Origin: Terriglobia bacterium
GTDB taxonomy: Bacteria; Acidobacteriota; Terriglobia; Terriglobales; Acidobacteriaceae
Assembly: GCA_020073525.1 (NCBI GenBank)
Contig: JAIQFA010000048.1
Span: forward strand, 1-39,896
DNA: 39,896 nucleotides
Direction: 5' to 3'
The notes below the pieces were generated by a model that worked only from the letters and a program-made list of their open reading frames with translations, was not told where the DNA came from and did not search any database. Below are positions 24,700 through 34,260 of the stretch, piece after piece. Position 1 is the first letter of the stretch. Each line of letters begins with the position of its first letter. The position numbers were made by a program, and so were the translations under genes.

Positions 24700-27545
24700 G
24701 TGAGGTCTCCTGTGCCAGCCGGCGCGAGCACGCTGTTCGTCGAGCCATTTTTCGTCGAGCCATTCTTTACTGACCCGTTAAAATATGCGGTGAGCGCCTG
24801 GCCTGTGTAGGACTTTTTCACGCGCGCGACTTGCTCGGGCGTACCCTGGGCGACGATACGGCCGCCTTCTTCTCCGCCTTCGGGGCCAAGATCGAGGATC
24901 CAGTCAGCGTTGCGGATGACATCGAGGTTGTGTTCGATGATGATGACCGTGTTTCCGAGATCTGTGAGACGGTGCAGGACGTCGAGCAACTTGCGCACGT
25001 CATCGAAATGTAGTCCGGTGGTCGGCTCGTCCAGCAGATACAGAGTTTTTCCGGTCTGGCGCTTGCCGAGCTCGCGGGCAAGCTTGATGCGCTGGGCCTC
25101 TCCGCCGGAGAGGGTGACGGCAGATTGACCGAGGTGAATGTATCCCAGGCCAACGTCGACCAGCGTTTGCAGCTTCTGCTTCACCTGTGGAATGTTTTCC
25201 AGAATCTGCAACACGTCCGATACCGGCATTTCGAGGAGGTCGGCAATGGAATTGCCGTTGTAGTGGACAGACAAGGTCTCGTAGTTGTAACGGCGGCCGC
25301 CGCAGACTTCGCACTGCACGTAAACGTCGGGCAGGAAGTTCATCTCGATGCGGCGTTGGCCTTCGCCTTGGCAAGCCTCGCAGCGTCCGCCAGAAACGTT
25401 GAAGGAGAAGCGTCCAGGTTTATATCCGCGCTCGCGCGATTCGGGCAGCATGGCATAGAGGTCGCGAACCGCGGCGAAGATACCGGTATAGGTTGCGGGA
25501 TTGGAGCGCGGCGTGCGACCGATGGGAGACTGGTCGATACGAATGACTTTATCGATCAACTCCGCTCCGCTGATGGCTTTGTGAGTGCCGGGTTCCTCGC
25601 GCGAACGATACAGTTGCTTGGCGAGCGCGCGGTACAGAATGTCATTCACGAGCGTCGATTTGCCGGAGCCGGAAACGCCGGTGACAACGATCATCACCCC
25701 CAGCGGAAACACGACATCGAGATTCTTGAGGTTGTTCTCGCGTGCTCCGAGCACGGTGATGGCCTTGCCATTCGGGCTGCGGCGCTGCGGAAGCATGGCG
25801 ATCTGCTGGCGTCCTGAGATGTAGGCGCCGGTGAGGGAATCAGGCGAGTCCATGATTTCCGCGGGCGTACCACTGGCAACCAGCGCGCCGCCATGACGTC
25901 CGGCGCCTGGGCCCAGGTCGATGACGTAGTCTGCGCGGCGGATGGTTTCTTCATCGTGCTCAACCACGAGGACGGTGTTGCCCAGGTCGCGCAAATTCTC
26001 GAGTGCCAACAGAAGACGCCCGTTGTCCCGGTGATGCAGTCCGATGGAGGGTTCGTCCAACACGTAGAGAACACCGCGCAGCTTCGATCCGATCTGGGTG
26101 GCGAGGCGGATGCGCTGCCCTTCTCCGCCGGAGAGAGTGGCGGCGGAGCGGCCGAGTTGCAGGTAGCCGAGTCCGACATCGTGCAGGAATTCCAGGCGCT
26201 CAGTGATCTCGTGGGCGATGCGTCCGGCGATGGTCAGTTCTCTGCCGGTCAATTTGATGCTGCGCGCAGCTTCGAGCGCGCGCGCAATCGGAAGCTCGGT
26301 GAAATCGGCAATGGACATGCCGTTCACTTTCACTGCCAGGCTTTCCGGACGCAGGCGCTTGCCGTGGCATACCGAACATTCCGTGGCCGACATGAAATCG
26401 AGCAGATAATCGCGATATGTATCGGACGTGGAAGACTCGAGATTCTGCTTGAGGTGCCCAAGAATTCCCAGAAAACCTGTTTTACCTCCGCGCTGCGGCT
26501 CGCCGTTCAGCAGCAGGTTCTGAATCTTGTCGGGAAATTTCTCGAAGGGCGTCGCCAAGTCGATCCGATAAGCTTCGGCCACTAACCGCAGACCATGAAT
26601 CAGGTTCTGCGACGCGGAGCCCGGACCCAGGCCGCCTTCGAGTATTGGCTTTGACCAGTCGACGATCACCTTCCCAGGGTCCAGATCGTAGCGGCTTCCG
26701 AGGCCGTGGCACTCGGGGCAGGCACCATAAGCGCTGTTGAACGAGAACGATCGCGGCTCAAGCTGAGGAACGCTGATGCCGCAATCGGGACAGGCGAGGC
26801 GCGAAGAATAAAGCGTTTCGTCTCCGTTGACGACGGCGACCAGGACCAGGCCACCACCCAGTTTCATGGCTAGGCCAACCGACTGTTCGAGACGGTGCTC
26901 GATTCCGGGCTTCACCAGCAGGCGATCGATGACGACTTCGATGGTGTGGTTCTTGCGTTTATCGAGCGCGAGATCGTCTTCGAGGTTCACCAGCTCGCCA
27001 TCGACCCGGGCGCGGGGAAAGCCGTGTTGGATCAGCTTTTCCATTTCTTTCTTGAATTCGCCTTTGCGGCCGCGCACGATGGGCGCCATGATCATGACGC
27101 GGTCATCGGGCGTCAGCGACATGATGCGCTGCACGATCTGTTCCGCCGACTGGCGGGTGATGGGCTTGCCGCAACTCGGGCAATGGGGAACGCCGATCGA
27201 AGAGTAAAGCAGGCGCAGGTAATCGTAGATCTCTGTGATGGTGCCGACAGTGGAACGCGGACTGCGGCTCGTGGTCTTCTGCTCAATCGAAATCGATGGG
27301 CTGAGGCCGTCAATCGAATCGACGTCCGGGCGCTCCATCTGGTCGAGAAACTGGCGGGCGTAGGCGGAAAGGGTTTCTACGTAGCGCCGCTGGCCCTCGG
27401 CGTAAATCGTATCGAAGGCGAGCGAAGATTTCCCAGAGCCGCTCAGGCCCGTAATGACCGTCAGAGTATTGCGAGGAATCTCGACGTCAATATTCTTCAG
27501 GTTGTGCTGGCGCGCGCCGCGCACCGAAATGCTGGTGATGGCCAT
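24696..27545 (-). CDS. uvrA: Excinuclease ABC subunit A
   Basis: 949 residues from ATG 27545; a TTG 9 nt upstream is less likely. UvrA recognises bulky DNA lesions as a dimer and loads UvrB. The first Walker A is [10 protein letters not shown] (33-42) and the first signature [12 protein letters not shown] near 470. The second Walker A is [10 protein letters not shown] near 622, and the second signature [12 protein letters not shown] near 812. Zinc-binding Cys pairs include CPSCGKP, CPDCG/CPECHG and [14 protein letters not shown]. All are complete, so it is a full-length active type. The C-terminus ends with an Asn/Gly/Ser/Lys-rich repeated stretch ([11 protein letters not shown]). It overlaps the CPBP protease gene by 4 nt. 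Confidence 0.98.
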   Translation of the reverse strand: MAITSISVRGARQHNLKNIDVEIPRNTLTVITGLSGSGKSSLAFDTIYAEGQRRYVETLSAYARQFLDQMERPDVDSIDGLSPSISIEQKTTSRSPRSTVGTITEIYDYLRLLYSSIGVPHCPSCGKPITRQSAEQIVQRIMSLTPDDRVMIMAPIVRGRKGEFKKEMEKLIQHGFPRARVDGELVNLEDDLALDKRKNHTIEVVIDRLLVKPGIEHRLEQSVGLAMKLGGGLVLVAVVNGDETLYSSRLACPDCGISVPQLEPRSFSFNSAYGACPECHGLGSRYDLDPGKVIVDWSKPILEGGLGPGSASQNLIHGLRLVAEAYRIDLATPFEKFPDKIQNLLLNGEPQRGGKTGFLGILGHLKQNLESSTSDTYRDYLLDFMSATECSVCHGKRLRPESLAVKVNGMSIADFTELPIARALEAARSIKLTGRELTIAGRIAHEITERLEFLHDVGLGYLQLGRSAATLSGGEGQRIRLATQIGSKLRGVLYVLDEPSIGLHHRDNGRLLLALENLRDLGNTVLVVEHDEETIRRADYVIDLGPGAGRHGGALVASGTPAEIMDSPDSLTGAYISGRQQIAMLPQRRSPNGKAITVLGARENNLKNLDVVFPLGVMIVVTGVSGSGKSTLVNDILYRALAKQLYRSREEPGTHKAISGAELIDKVIRIDQSPIGRTPRSNPATYTGIFAAVRDLYAMLPESRERGYKPGRFSFNVSGGRCEACQGEGQRRIEMNFLPDVYVQCEVCGGRRYNYETLSVHYNGNSIADLLEMPVSDVLQILENIPQVKQKLQTLVDVGLGYIHLGQSAVTLSGGEAQRIKLARELGKRQTGKTLYLLDEPTTGLHFDDVRKLLDVLHRLTDLGNTVIIIEHNLDVIRNADWILDLGPEGGEEGGRIVAQGTPEQVARVKKSYTGQALTAYFNGSVKNGSTKNGSTNSVLAPAGTGDLT

Positions 27546-27726
27546 TAAATGCAATCAACATGGACTTCCGTAACGTGGACGGGTCCTAAGAAATGTTGGA
27601 GAGTGGAGATACGCAGTTTCGATTCCCGTATCTTATTTGTTAACAGCAGCGGGGGTCAAATGCGGCTAGAGTTAAACATTTGCAGCCGCGCGATTCCAGA
27701 GTGGCTGCCAGCAAGGGCCGGTCCCC
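27546..27726. other. Intergenic region upstream of uvrA
   Basis: Contains the uvrA promoter. An 88-codon plus-strand frame (27549-27815) has a Trp/Cys/Arg-rich, random-looking sequence and is not called. Confidence 0.4.
27630..27659 (-). promoter_or_regulatory. Putative uvrA promoter
   Basis: On the minus strand: -35 TTGACC (complement of 27654-27659), an 18-nt spacer and -10 TAAGAT (complement of 27630-27635), about 85 nt before the uvrA ATG. A GTTAAC palindrome lies in the spacer. I cannot tell whether it is SOS-controlled. Confidence 0.5.
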
Positions 27727-27903
27727 GTGAGCGCACTTTTTACCGCTTTCTTAGTCAGCAGCACCGCAATCTTAACTGTTGTTCTGGGTGTATTTGGCGC
27801 GTATTGCGCGGTTAGCGGCGTTTTGGCCTCGTTTAACCCCTCTCGACCGTCCAATGTGCTCCGATCCCTGGTACCAAATCAAAGCCACGTAAGCGGCGAC
27901 TAA
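27727..27903 (+). CDS. Putative 58-residue single-pass membrane protein
   Basis: GTG start at 27727. The first 35 residues (SALFTAFLVSSTAILTVVLG, then VFGAYCAVSGVLASF) form one long or two short hydrophobic helices. A polar tail follows (NPSRPSNVLRSLVPNQSHVSGD). The ribosome site is weak (AAGGGCC 10 nt upstream). The composition is coherent and unlike the shadow frames. Similar short 'outer-helix plus polar tail' proteins occur in Acidobacteria, from memory. It is divergent from uvrA. Confidence 0.5.
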   Translation: MSALFTAFLVSSTAILTVVLGVFGAYCAVSGVLASFNPSRPSNVLRSLVPNQSHVSGD

Positions 27904-28001
27904 GCACGCCCGGAACCGTCTTCCGCTCCGAGTCCCATTCTTCCGCCATACACTGTGAAATCGTGTTTCCCTTGAAATCCCAGTGACCGAGACATCCGCG
28001 G

Positions 28002-28880
28002 CTACTGCTGCGGCGGTATGACCTGGGGATTATAGGCGCCGTTCGGTGACTGCTGTTGCTGTCGGCGGAGCATCTCCAGAATCTGTTCCGGGGTCCTCGG
28101 GCCCGCGTTGTGCTGGTTCGGGTCGGTGGGTTGCTGCTGGTCCTGGGAAGCGGTACCGGCGGCCGCCTCAGGCTGTCCCGGCTGGGCCTGATCGTCAGCG
28201 TTCTCATCGGTATTATCCTCATCATCCTTGCTATCGTCGGCATCGGCGGTCGCGGGGGCCGCTGCCTGGGCAGGGGCCGGTGGCTGTATGTACCCAGGTT
28301 GGATCGGGGCCTGCGGGAAGGGTTGCGGCGCGGGGAAACGGTTTGGCGGCGCCATGTTGCTTTCATATGTGTTCGCGGCGGTTTGCGTGTCACCCGCCGC
28401 TGACGGCTTGGACATGAGGATCAAGCTCGAAACCGCCATGGGATCCGAATTCGAACCCAGCATCACGTAATTGAACGCCGAGCCGTTGAGCAATCCCGCC
28501 AGAACGTCCCGTGGCGCTCCCGGGCCCAGGCGCGTGACCACTCGTTGATCGTTGGCGTTCTGAGGAATTTCAAACGACGCCCCGGTCAGTCTCTGCACAT
28601 GGCGCAGGATCTCGCCCAAAGAGGAATTCTGAGCCGAGATGGCCAGCAAACCGTCTTGAAAAGTGACACTCGCAGGCGTCGGCGGGATCTGGTCCATCGG
28701 CAACTGTCGCAGCGGACCGCTCGGAAGCGGAGGCAGCACGACAGGCTTCACAGCTTTATGGGACTTGCGATGGTGGTGAGGCGTCGTGGACGGGGCAGTT
28801 TGAGCAAGAAGGCTCTGTGCCCGAAAAACGGGAGCTGCCAGCAAGAACCCTAAAGCAATCCATCTGCGTGTCGGCAGCAT
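28002..28880 (-). CDS. Secreted STN-domain protein with disordered C-terminus
   Basis: 292 residues. A signal peptide (MLPTRRWIALGFLLAAPVFR up to SLLAQ) leads to a His/Lys/Pro linker. Then comes an STN-like domain at about 70-150, with LLAISAQNSSLGEILRHVQR, TGASFEIPQNAN and RDVLAGLLNGSAFNYVML. The C-terminal 130 residues are low-complexity: Pro/Ala-rich, then a strongly acidic stretch (DADDSKDDEDNTDENADDQ), then Gln-rich. STN domains form the N-terminal periplasmic part of secretins and TonB receptors, but no secretin barrel is attached, so this is a free-standing periplasmic protein of unknown role. A related domain is at the left edge of the window. Confidence 0.75.
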   Translation of the reverse strand: MLPTRRWIALGFLLAAPVFRAQSLLAQTAPSTTPHHHRKSHKAVKPVVLPPLPSGPLRQLPMDQIPPTPASVTFQDGLLAISAQNSSLGEILRHVQRLTGASFEIPQNANDQRVVTRLGPGAPRDVLAGLLNGSAFNYVMLGSNSDPMAVSSLILMSKPSAAGDTQTAANTYESNMAPPNRFPAPQPFPQAPIQPGYIQPPAPAQAAAPATADADDSKDDEDNTDENADDQAQPGQPEAAAGTASQDQQQPTDPNQHNAGPRTPEQILEMLRRQQQQSPNGAYNPQVIPPQQ

Positions 28881-29058
28881 CAGAATACCCCGTTCCGGAA
28901 GCGGCTAGACGTTCGGCAGCCACTTACGCCCTACGTGATTTTACCACCGCTTCTTGAACGCTGGAGGCCCTATTTCTTGCGCGGCGATTACTCGCGATCC
29001 CCTGCAGATACCTCTCTTGCAGGCATCCAGACTACCTCGGGATCGGAGAGCGAGTAAA

Positions 29059-30099
29059 ATGCCAGCGGAGGCTATCCCTTTGGGCACTGCGCTGGAATCG
29101 TCACTCCGGATTGGGCCGTTTTGCCGACGATGGCTGTGGCTCCTGCTGTTGGGAGCTTCGGCCCACGCCCAGATTTGCCATAGCGCCGCGGATATGGACG
29201 CCTCGACACGAAGCGCGCTGGAAGGGGCGGCTAAGCGCTATTTCGACATGTCGGCACGCGGCGATGTGGCGGCGCTGAAGCAGAACTCCATTGCCACGGT
29301 GGCTGCCAACTTTGCCGGCATCGAAGGCGCCATCAAAGAAAACCAGGCCGCATTCGCGGGTGCGCAAGCCACGGTTCGGCCTCCCTTTCTGCTGACTGCG
29401 GAGGGGCCGGAACCGCTGGCGCGCGCCGAATTTCTGTGCGGAGTCTTCGGAAAGTCGGGTCAGACGAAGGATAGCGCGGTTTTTGTCCTGCCCAATCTGC
29501 CGCCCGGCAAGTACGGCATCACCATTCTCGACGTAAGCGGCGGTAAGGCTGCCATGACGCTGACGCTGGTCTTACAGCAGGTAGGGGTGGACTGGAAACT
29601 GGCAGGTTTCTACGCCACATCCTCGCAGGCCACAGGACACGATGCCGCATGGTTCATCCAACGTGCGCGCGATTTCAAAGCCAAGTCGCAGAATCATAAT
29701 GCCTGGCTGTACTACCGTGAGGCAGTCTCGCTGTCTGCTCCGGTGGACTTCATGAGCACGCTGGCCACCGACAAACTTTATGACGAGATCCAGGCAACGC
29801 AGCCAGCCGATGTGCCCGCAAATGGCAAGGCCCTTGATCTAAGTGCTGGGGGCAAGACCTATCATCTGACGGATATTTTTCCGCTGCCCGTGGGCAACGA
29901 TCTCGACGTGGTCGTCAAGTATCAAGCCGCCGATATCTCGGACACCGCGCGCACGTTTCAGGAAAATACAGCCGTGATCAAGGCATTGCTAACGAAAATC
30001 CCTGAACTTCGCGAGGCTTTTGGCGGAATTGTGGCGCGAGCTGTCGATCCCTCTGGGCGGGACTACGGAACACTTTTGGCGACGAAGGACATCAAGTAG
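29059..30099 (+). CDS. Secreted hypothetical protein
   Basis: 346 residues from ATG 29059 with GGAGA upstream; the frame is open further upstream from a TTG at 28954, without support. A hydrophobic signal (RWLWLLLLGASAHAQ) ends near residue 38. The mature part starts with a helical, NTF2-like segment (TRSALEGAAKRYFDMSARGD) and continues with beta-rich stretches (VGVDWKLAGFYATSSQATGH, FVLPNLPPGKYGITILDV). The NTF2-like or Ig-like reading is tentative. It has few Cys and no catalytic motif that I recognise. It is divergent from the STN gene and upstream of an aldehyde dehydrogenase with its own promoter. Confidence 0.7.
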   Translation: MPAEAIPLGTALESSLRIGPFCRRWLWLLLLGASAHAQICHSAADMDASTRSALEGAAKRYFDMSARGDVAALKQNSIATVAANFAGIEGAIKENQAAFAGAQATVRPPFLLTAEGPEPLARAEFLCGVFGKSGQTKDSAVFVLPNLPPGKYGITILDVSGGKAAMTLTLVLQQVGVDWKLAGFYATSSQATGHDAAWFIQRARDFKAKSQNHNAWLYYREAVSLSAPVDFMSTLATDKLYDEIQATQPADVPANGKALDLSAGGKTYHLTDIFPLPVGNDLDVVVKYQAADISDTARTFQENTAVIKALLTKIPELREAFGGIVARAVDPSGRDYGTLLATKDIK

Positions 30100-30109
30100 C
30101 CGCTCGCGG

Positions 30110-30138
30110 TTGCCTTCCCCGCCCGGCCGGACTAGTAT
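30110..30138 (+). promoter_or_regulatory. Putative promoter of the aldehyde dehydrogenase gene
   Basis: -35 TTGCCT (30110-30115), a 17-nt spacer and -10 TAGTAT (30133-30138), followed after about 45 nt by an AAGGAGG ribosome site and the ATG at 30193. Confidence 0.5.
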
Positions 30139-30192
30139 TTTTCAAGCTCTTCGTCGCAAACACCTCTCTCAATGTCGTTTTAAGGAGGACTT

Positions 30193-31698
30193 ATGGGAAT
30201 CGCAGTTTCCCCGATCCAGATTGATGCCCGCGTCAGCGACTTCATCGGCAAGCCGCGGAAAATGCTGATTGACGGCAAGTGGATGAATGCCGCATCGGGC
30301 AAGACTTTTCCAACCTACAACCCGGCTACCGGCGAAGTTCTGGCGCAGGTCGCGGAAGGCGATCGCGCAGATATTGACGCGGCGGTGCGGGCCGCGCGCA
30401 AGGCATTCGACAGCGGTCCATGGTCGCGTTTGTCCTCGTCGGAGCGCGGCAAGCTGGTGTGGAAACTGGCCGACCTGCTGGAACAGCACCTCGAGGAATT
30501 CGCGACGCTCGAAACACTCGATAACGGTAAGCCGCTGACTGTGGCGCGGGCCGCCGATGTTCCGCTGGCGGTCGATATGTTCCGCTACATGGCGGGATGG
30601 GCAACCAAGCTCGAAGGCACAACCATTCCGATCTCGGTGCCGTATACGCCGGGCGCTCAGTACCACGCTTATACCCTTCGCGAGCCGGTCGGCGTTGTGG
30701 GCCAGATTATCCCGTGGAATTTTCCGCTGCTGATGGCGGCATGGAAACTGGCGCCGGCGCTGGCTTCGGGATGCACCGTGGTGTTGAAGCCGGCCGAGCA
30801 GACTCCGCTCTCCGCCCTGCGCTTGGGAGAGTTGATTATGGAAGCTGGATTTCCGGATGGAGTGGTGAACATCGTCCCGGGATATGGCGAGACGGCGGGC
30901 GCGGCCCTGGCGGCGCACGACCTCGTCGACAAGATTGCATTTACCGGATCGACGGAAGTGGGCAAACTGATTGTGCACGCGGCGACTGGAAATTTGAAAA
31001 AGGTTTCGCTCGAACTCGGCGGCAAGTCGCCAAATGTTGTGTTCCAGGATGCGGATCTCGATGTGGCGATTGGCGGTGCCGCGAGCGCCATTTTCTTCAA
31101 TCACGGACAATGCTGCTGCGCCGGTTCACGTCTCTACGTGGAGCGGCCGGTGTTTGATCGCGTGGTGGAGGGAGTGGCGGCAAAGGCCAAGAAGATTCGC
31201 GTTGGATCGGGCCTGGAGCCGGATACATCGATGGGACCGCTCGTTTCCGAGGAGCAGTTGCAGCGGGTATGCAACTACCTCGAGATTGGGTTGTCGGAAG
31301 GCGCCACGGCGATGGCTGGCGGAAAGAAGCTCGGTGACAAGGGATATTTCGTAGAGCCGACCGTGCTGGTGAATACGAAAGACAACATGCGGGTGGTGCA
31401 GGAAGAGATCTTCGGGCCGGTGGTGGCGGCAATTCCGTTCGACAACCCGGAAGAACTCATGCCGCGCGCCAATGACACGGTGTACGGGCTGGCGGCCGGC
31501 ATCTGGACGAAGGACATTTCGAAGGCGCACCGACTGGCCTCCGCAATGCGCGCCGGAACGGTCTGGATCAACTGCTACAACATCTTCGACGCGGCGTTGC
31601 CCTTTGGCGGATACAAGCAGTCTGGCTGGGGACGCGAGATGGGCAAAGACGCGCTCGAACTGTATACGCAGACCAAGGCAGTGTGCGCGCGGCTGTAA
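30193..31698 (+). CDS. NAD(P)-dependent aldehyde dehydrogenase
   Basis: 501 residues, class 1/2 ALDH. The catalytic Cys is in FFNHGQCCCAGSRLYV (about 300-315), which has three consecutive Cys as in many bacterial and mitochondrial forms. The general-base Glu is in LELGGKSPN (about 272-280). IIPWNFPLLM near 175, VLKPAEQTPLSAL near 198 and FTGSTEVGKLI near 252 give the NAD-binding pattern. The C-terminal FGGYKQSGWGREMG is the usual oligomerisation and substrate-tunnel region. A strong AAGGAGG lies 6 nt upstream. Overall it looks like the retinal/acetaldehyde type; the physiological substrate is not known. Confidence 0.95.
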   Translation: MGIAVSPIQIDARVSDFIGKPRKMLIDGKWMNAASGKTFPTYNPATGEVLAQVAEGDRADIDAAVRAARKAFDSGPWSRLSSSERGKLVWKLADLLEQHLEEFATLETLDNGKPLTVARAADVPLAVDMFRYMAGWATKLEGTTIPISVPYTPGAQYHAYTLREPVGVVGQIIPWNFPLLMAAWKLAPALASGCTVVLKPAEQTPLSALRLGELIMEAGFPDGVVNIVPGYGETAGAALAAHDLVDKIAFTGSTEVGKLIVHAATGNLKKVSLELGGKSPNVVFQDADLDVAIGGAASAIFFNHGQCCCAGSRLYVERPVFDRVVEGVAAKAKKIRVGSGLEPDTSMGPLVSEEQLQRVCNYLEIGLSEGATAMAGGKKLGDKGYFVEPTVLVNTKDNMRVVQEEIFGPVVAAIPFDNPEELMPRANDTVYGLAAGIWTKDISKAHRLASAMRAGTVWINCYNIFDAALPFGGYKQSGWGREMGKDALELYTQTKAVCARL

Positions 31699-31730
31699 AC
31701 CATTCCCTACACGAAACGAACAAATTTCCC

Positions 31731-31763
31731 ATCCTAACGTCGCACAAAACGCGACGTTAGGAT
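31731..31763. terminator. Perfect 13-bp hairpin after the aldehyde dehydrogenase gene
   Basis: Arms 31731-31743 and 31751-31763 are exact complements around loop ACAAAAC. There is no T-run on the plus strand, so it is either a Rho-assisted end or a 3'-end stabiliser. Confidence 0.6.
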
Positions 31764-31847
31764 TGGTCACCCCCCTCTCCTCCCCGAACTGATTTCCCTC
31801 GGTGTACACTGCGTCCGTTCTCGAAATTCATGCAACGGCGAGGAATC

Positions 31848-32978
31848 ATGACAACAATTCTGAAGCGCTTGGGGCTGTTTGTTACGTTGGCGATTGCGCT
31901 GGCTCAAGGGCAGGCGGGGGCGCAGACACCAGCAGAAAATGCAGCCCAGAATCCATCCTCCACCCCAGCGCCTCACGAGGGTGACTTTGTCATTCACAAT
32001 TTCCGCTTTCAATCGGGAGAGACCCTGCCCGAAGTGCGCATGCACTACACCACCTTCGGCGCACCCGTGAAGGACGGCGGCGGACACACCACCAACGCGG
32101 TTCTAATCCTTCATGGCACGGGCGGCACGGGACACCAGTTTCTTCGTCCCGTATTTGCAGGCGTGCTGTTTGGGACAGGGCAATTGCTGGACGCGAACAA
32201 GTACTACATCATCCTGCCGGACAACGTCGGTCACGGGAAATCCAGCAAGCCGAGCGATGGCATACATGCGCGCTTTCCTCAGTACGACTATGCCGACATG
32301 GTTTCGCTGCAGCACGAACTCGTTGAAAAAGGGCTGGGCGTGGACCACCTGCGTCTGGTGATGGGCACATCGATGGGCTGCATGCATTCCTGGATGTGGG
32401 GTGAAGCCTATCCAACTCAGATGGACGCGCTGATGCCGCTGGCCTGTTTGCCGGTGCAAATTGCCGGGCGAAATCGCATCTGGCGGAAGATGGTGATCGA
32501 CGGAATTCGCCAGGACCCCGAGTGGAAAAACGGCGACTATCGCACCGAACCGCGAACCGCGCTCGACCTCAGCGCCGATTTTCTGGTGATTGCCGGCAGC
32601 GTTCCGCTGCAAATGCAGAAGGAGTTGCCTACCCGCGATAGCGCCGATAAGTATCTCGATGAAACCATCAAGCGGATCACGTCCGGCCTGGACGCCAATG
32701 ACTTTCTGTATGCGGTCAGCGCGTCGCGGGACTATGACCCATCTTCGAAACTCGGAGACATTCGAGTTCCGGTGATGTTCGTCAACTCCGCCGATGACTT
32801 CATCAATCCCCCGGAGCTGGGAATCGCCGAGCGCGAAATCAAGCAGGTGAAAAAAGGAAAATTCGTCTTGCTGCCAATTTCCGAAAAGACCCACGGCCAC
32901 GGCACTCACACCTGGGCGGCAGCGTGGCAGCAGTACTTGAAGGAGTTGCTGGACCAGTCGTCGCCTCCAAGTCAGTGA
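31848..32978 (+). CDS. Exported alpha/beta hydrolase, homoserine acetyltransferase-like
   Basis: 376 residues from ATG 31848, with GAGG just upstream; ATG 31830 lacks a site. A signal peptide (LGLFVTLAIALAQGQAGAQ) is followed by a hydrolase domain of the MetX/homoserine O-acetyltransferase type. It contains VLILHGTGGTGHQFL, the nucleophile Ser in VMGTSMGCMHSWMW near 171-184, Asp in FVNSADDFINP near 313 and His in THGHGTHTWAA near 350. MetX is cytoplasmic, so an exported relative is likely to be a periplasmic esterase or acyl hydrolase. It is not placed near methionine genes. The substrate is unknown. Confidence 0.85.
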   Translation: MTTILKRLGLFVTLAIALAQGQAGAQTPAENAAQNPSSTPAPHEGDFVIHNFRFQSGETLPEVRMHYTTFGAPVKDGGGHTTNAVLILHGTGGTGHQFLRPVFAGVLFGTGQLLDANKYYIILPDNVGHGKSSKPSDGIHARFPQYDYADMVSLQHELVEKGLGVDHLRLVMGTSMGCMHSWMWGEAYPTQMDALMPLACLPVQIAGRNRIWRKMVIDGIRQDPEWKNGDYRTEPRTALDLSADFLVIAGSVPLQMQKELPTRDSADKYLDETIKRITSGLDANDFLYAVSASRDYDPSSKLGDIRVPVMFVNSADDFINPPELGIAEREIKQVKKGKFVLLPISEKTHGHGTHTWAAAWQQYLKELLDQSSPPSQ

Positions 32979-33091
32979 ACCGGTCAACTGCGTCGGTGTA
33001 GATCCGCGAGCGCGAGGCTGTCCACCTTTCGCGACCCCAAGCACATTTGATTCTTCTGCGAATTGAGAACCAGGTTTTCGCTTTTGACTTT

Positions 33092-33126
33092 CCTGAGAGC
33101 TGAGAGCTGACAGCTGAAAGCTGTTT
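33092..33126 (+). repeat. GAGAGCT/GACAGCT tandem repeat near the tRNAs
   Basis: About five 7-nt AGCTGA-type units directly next to the 3' end of tRNA-Cys. Same unit class as 12783, 16719 and 20876. Confidence 0.7.
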
Positions 33127-33127
33127 T

Positions 33128-33201
33128 TGGAGGCGCGGGTGAGAATCGAACTCACGATAGAGGTTTTGCAGACCTCGGCCTTACCACTTGGCTACCGCGC
33201 C
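33128..33201 (-). tRNA. tRNA-Cys (GCA)
   Basis: Minus-strand cloverleaf. The acceptor GGCGCGG/CCGCGCC pairs over 7 bp. The anticodon stem GAGGT/ACCTC encloses CTGCAAA (anticodon GCA). The T arm is GTGAG-TTCGATT-CTCAC. Discriminator U and an encoded CCA (complement of 33128-33130). 74 nt. Confidence 0.95.
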
Positions 33202-33232
33202 TGATCGTTCAAAAACGATACGCTAAAACGAA

Positions 33233-33255
33233 AAGCCCTCGCCGGGGCAGGGCTT
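33233..33255 (-). terminator. Intrinsic terminator of tRNA-Gly
   Basis: On the minus strand, AAGCCCT (complement of 33249-33255) pairs with AGGGCTT (complement of 33233-33239), then TTTTCGTTTT. It sits between tRNA-Gly and tRNA-Cys, so the two may not share a full-length message. Confidence 0.7.
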
Positions 33256-33263
33256 CAAGAAAC

Positions 33264-33338
<75 letters not shown>

Positions 33339-33433
33339 CCAACTGTATGAGTATAAACGACGCAGTCCCAGGGGGGCAAATTTGGCGTTCACCGGCGGAC
33401 TACAGCGCCCAGGGTCGCGGCGACCGCAGAAAG

Positions 33434-33480
33434 CTGCCGAGCTTGCGCTCGGCTTGGACGGGCGAGGCGCCCGTGCCCAC
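33434..33480. repeat. GC-hairpin repeat, intergenic copy
   Basis: GCTCGGCTTGG then ACGGGCG (33458-33464) and CGCCCGT (33468-33474). Matches the copy inside the CPBP protease gene at 24593-24640. Confidence 0.7.
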
Positions 33481-33524
33481 ACTAGCTCACTAGCCTCAAT
33501 AGCCTCAACAGCTTTTACCAACTT

Positions 33525-34250
33525 CTAGTACTTCCCTGCCCCTTGCGTCTGGTTCACGGCGGTGGTGATCTGGTTGCGGACGTCCCAGAGGTCCTTGTAA
33601 AGCCAGCTCTCCATACGCTTCTGGAGCACTTCTACAGGCGTCCCCATGGTGCCGACAACGTGCCCACCGATGATGCGCTCGGCGAGCTTGAGATGGTGGA
33701 AGCGGAAAAGCTGCATGCGTTCGTCGAAGTCGAGCAGGCGTTCGGCTACATCGTGCAAACCGAAAAATTCTTCGTGACGGCGGTAGAGATCTTCGATGGT
33801 GAGGCCAGCGCGACCAATTTGCTCGTGAAAGGCTTTGCCAAGGCGCGGGCCGATGTGGAGCAGCGAAAGGAATCCAGGAGAATCGAGGCCGCTGCCATGG
33901 CCGAGGCCGGCGCGAATCAGGTGGTAGTCGTGGGGAGTAATGGTCTCCAGGATATGTAGCAGGCCGATGGGAGGCTCGAGCAATGAGATCGCGCGCCGGA
34001 TCAGGCGCGTCGTGTTGCCATAGTCGGCATGTTCGAGCGCTTCCAGAGCGCGGCCGAGTTCGAACGCCGCCCCCTTCATCAGCAATTCCGAGCTCTGGTG
34101 CACAACCATGAAAGTCATTTCGTCTTTGTGCAGGAGTTCTTCGGGCACCTTTTGCAGGGCAAGCAGCTCGTCGGTGCGAAGGTAGCGCTCGTAATCGGTC
34201 GCTCCCTTGCCGGGAAGAATCGGTTTGGTGAATTCGTCGCGATGGGCCAT
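33525..34250 (-). CDS. kynA: Tryptophan 2,3-dioxygenase family protein
   Basis: 241 residues, shorter than the usual 270-280. TDO opens the indole ring of tryptophan to N-formylkynurenine with a heme. The distal His is in DEMTFMVVHQSSELLMK (His51). The region RLIRRAISLLEPPIGLLHILETITPHDYHLIRAGLGHGSG (about 82-121, split here for length) corresponds to the substrate-binding helices. The proximal heme His lies in RFHHLKLAERIIGGHVVGT (185 or 186), and ELWDVR-like LWDVRNQI closes the protein. The GTGGSSG loop of classic TDO reads VVGTMGTP, so it is a divergent branch. No other kynurenine-pathway gene is near. It is 10 nt downstream of an ABC ATPase gene. Confidence 0.8.
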   Translation of the reverse strand: MAHRDEFTKPILPGKGATDYERYLRTDELLALQKVPEELLHKDEMTFMVVHQSSELLMKGAAFELGRALEALEHADYGNTTRLIRRAISLLEPPIGLLHILETITPHDYHLIRAGLGHGSGLDSPGFLSLLHIGPRLGKAFHEQIGRAGLTIEDLYRRHEEFFGLHDVAERLLDFDERMQLFRFHHLKLAERIIGGHVVGTMGTPVEVLQKRMESWLYKDLWDVRNQITTAVNQTQGAGKY

Positions 34251-34260
34251 GGAGAACCTG

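Noticed and set aside
25125..27548. Several 200-codon plus-strand frames opposite uvrA
   Set aside because: Uvr motifs on the minus strand are complete. The plus frames have no motif and a composition typical of reverse-strand shadows.
27549..27815. 88-codon plus-strand frame upstream of uvrA
   Set aside because: Rich in Trp, Cys and Arg, begins over the uvrA start region and overlaps the better 58-residue membrane frame.
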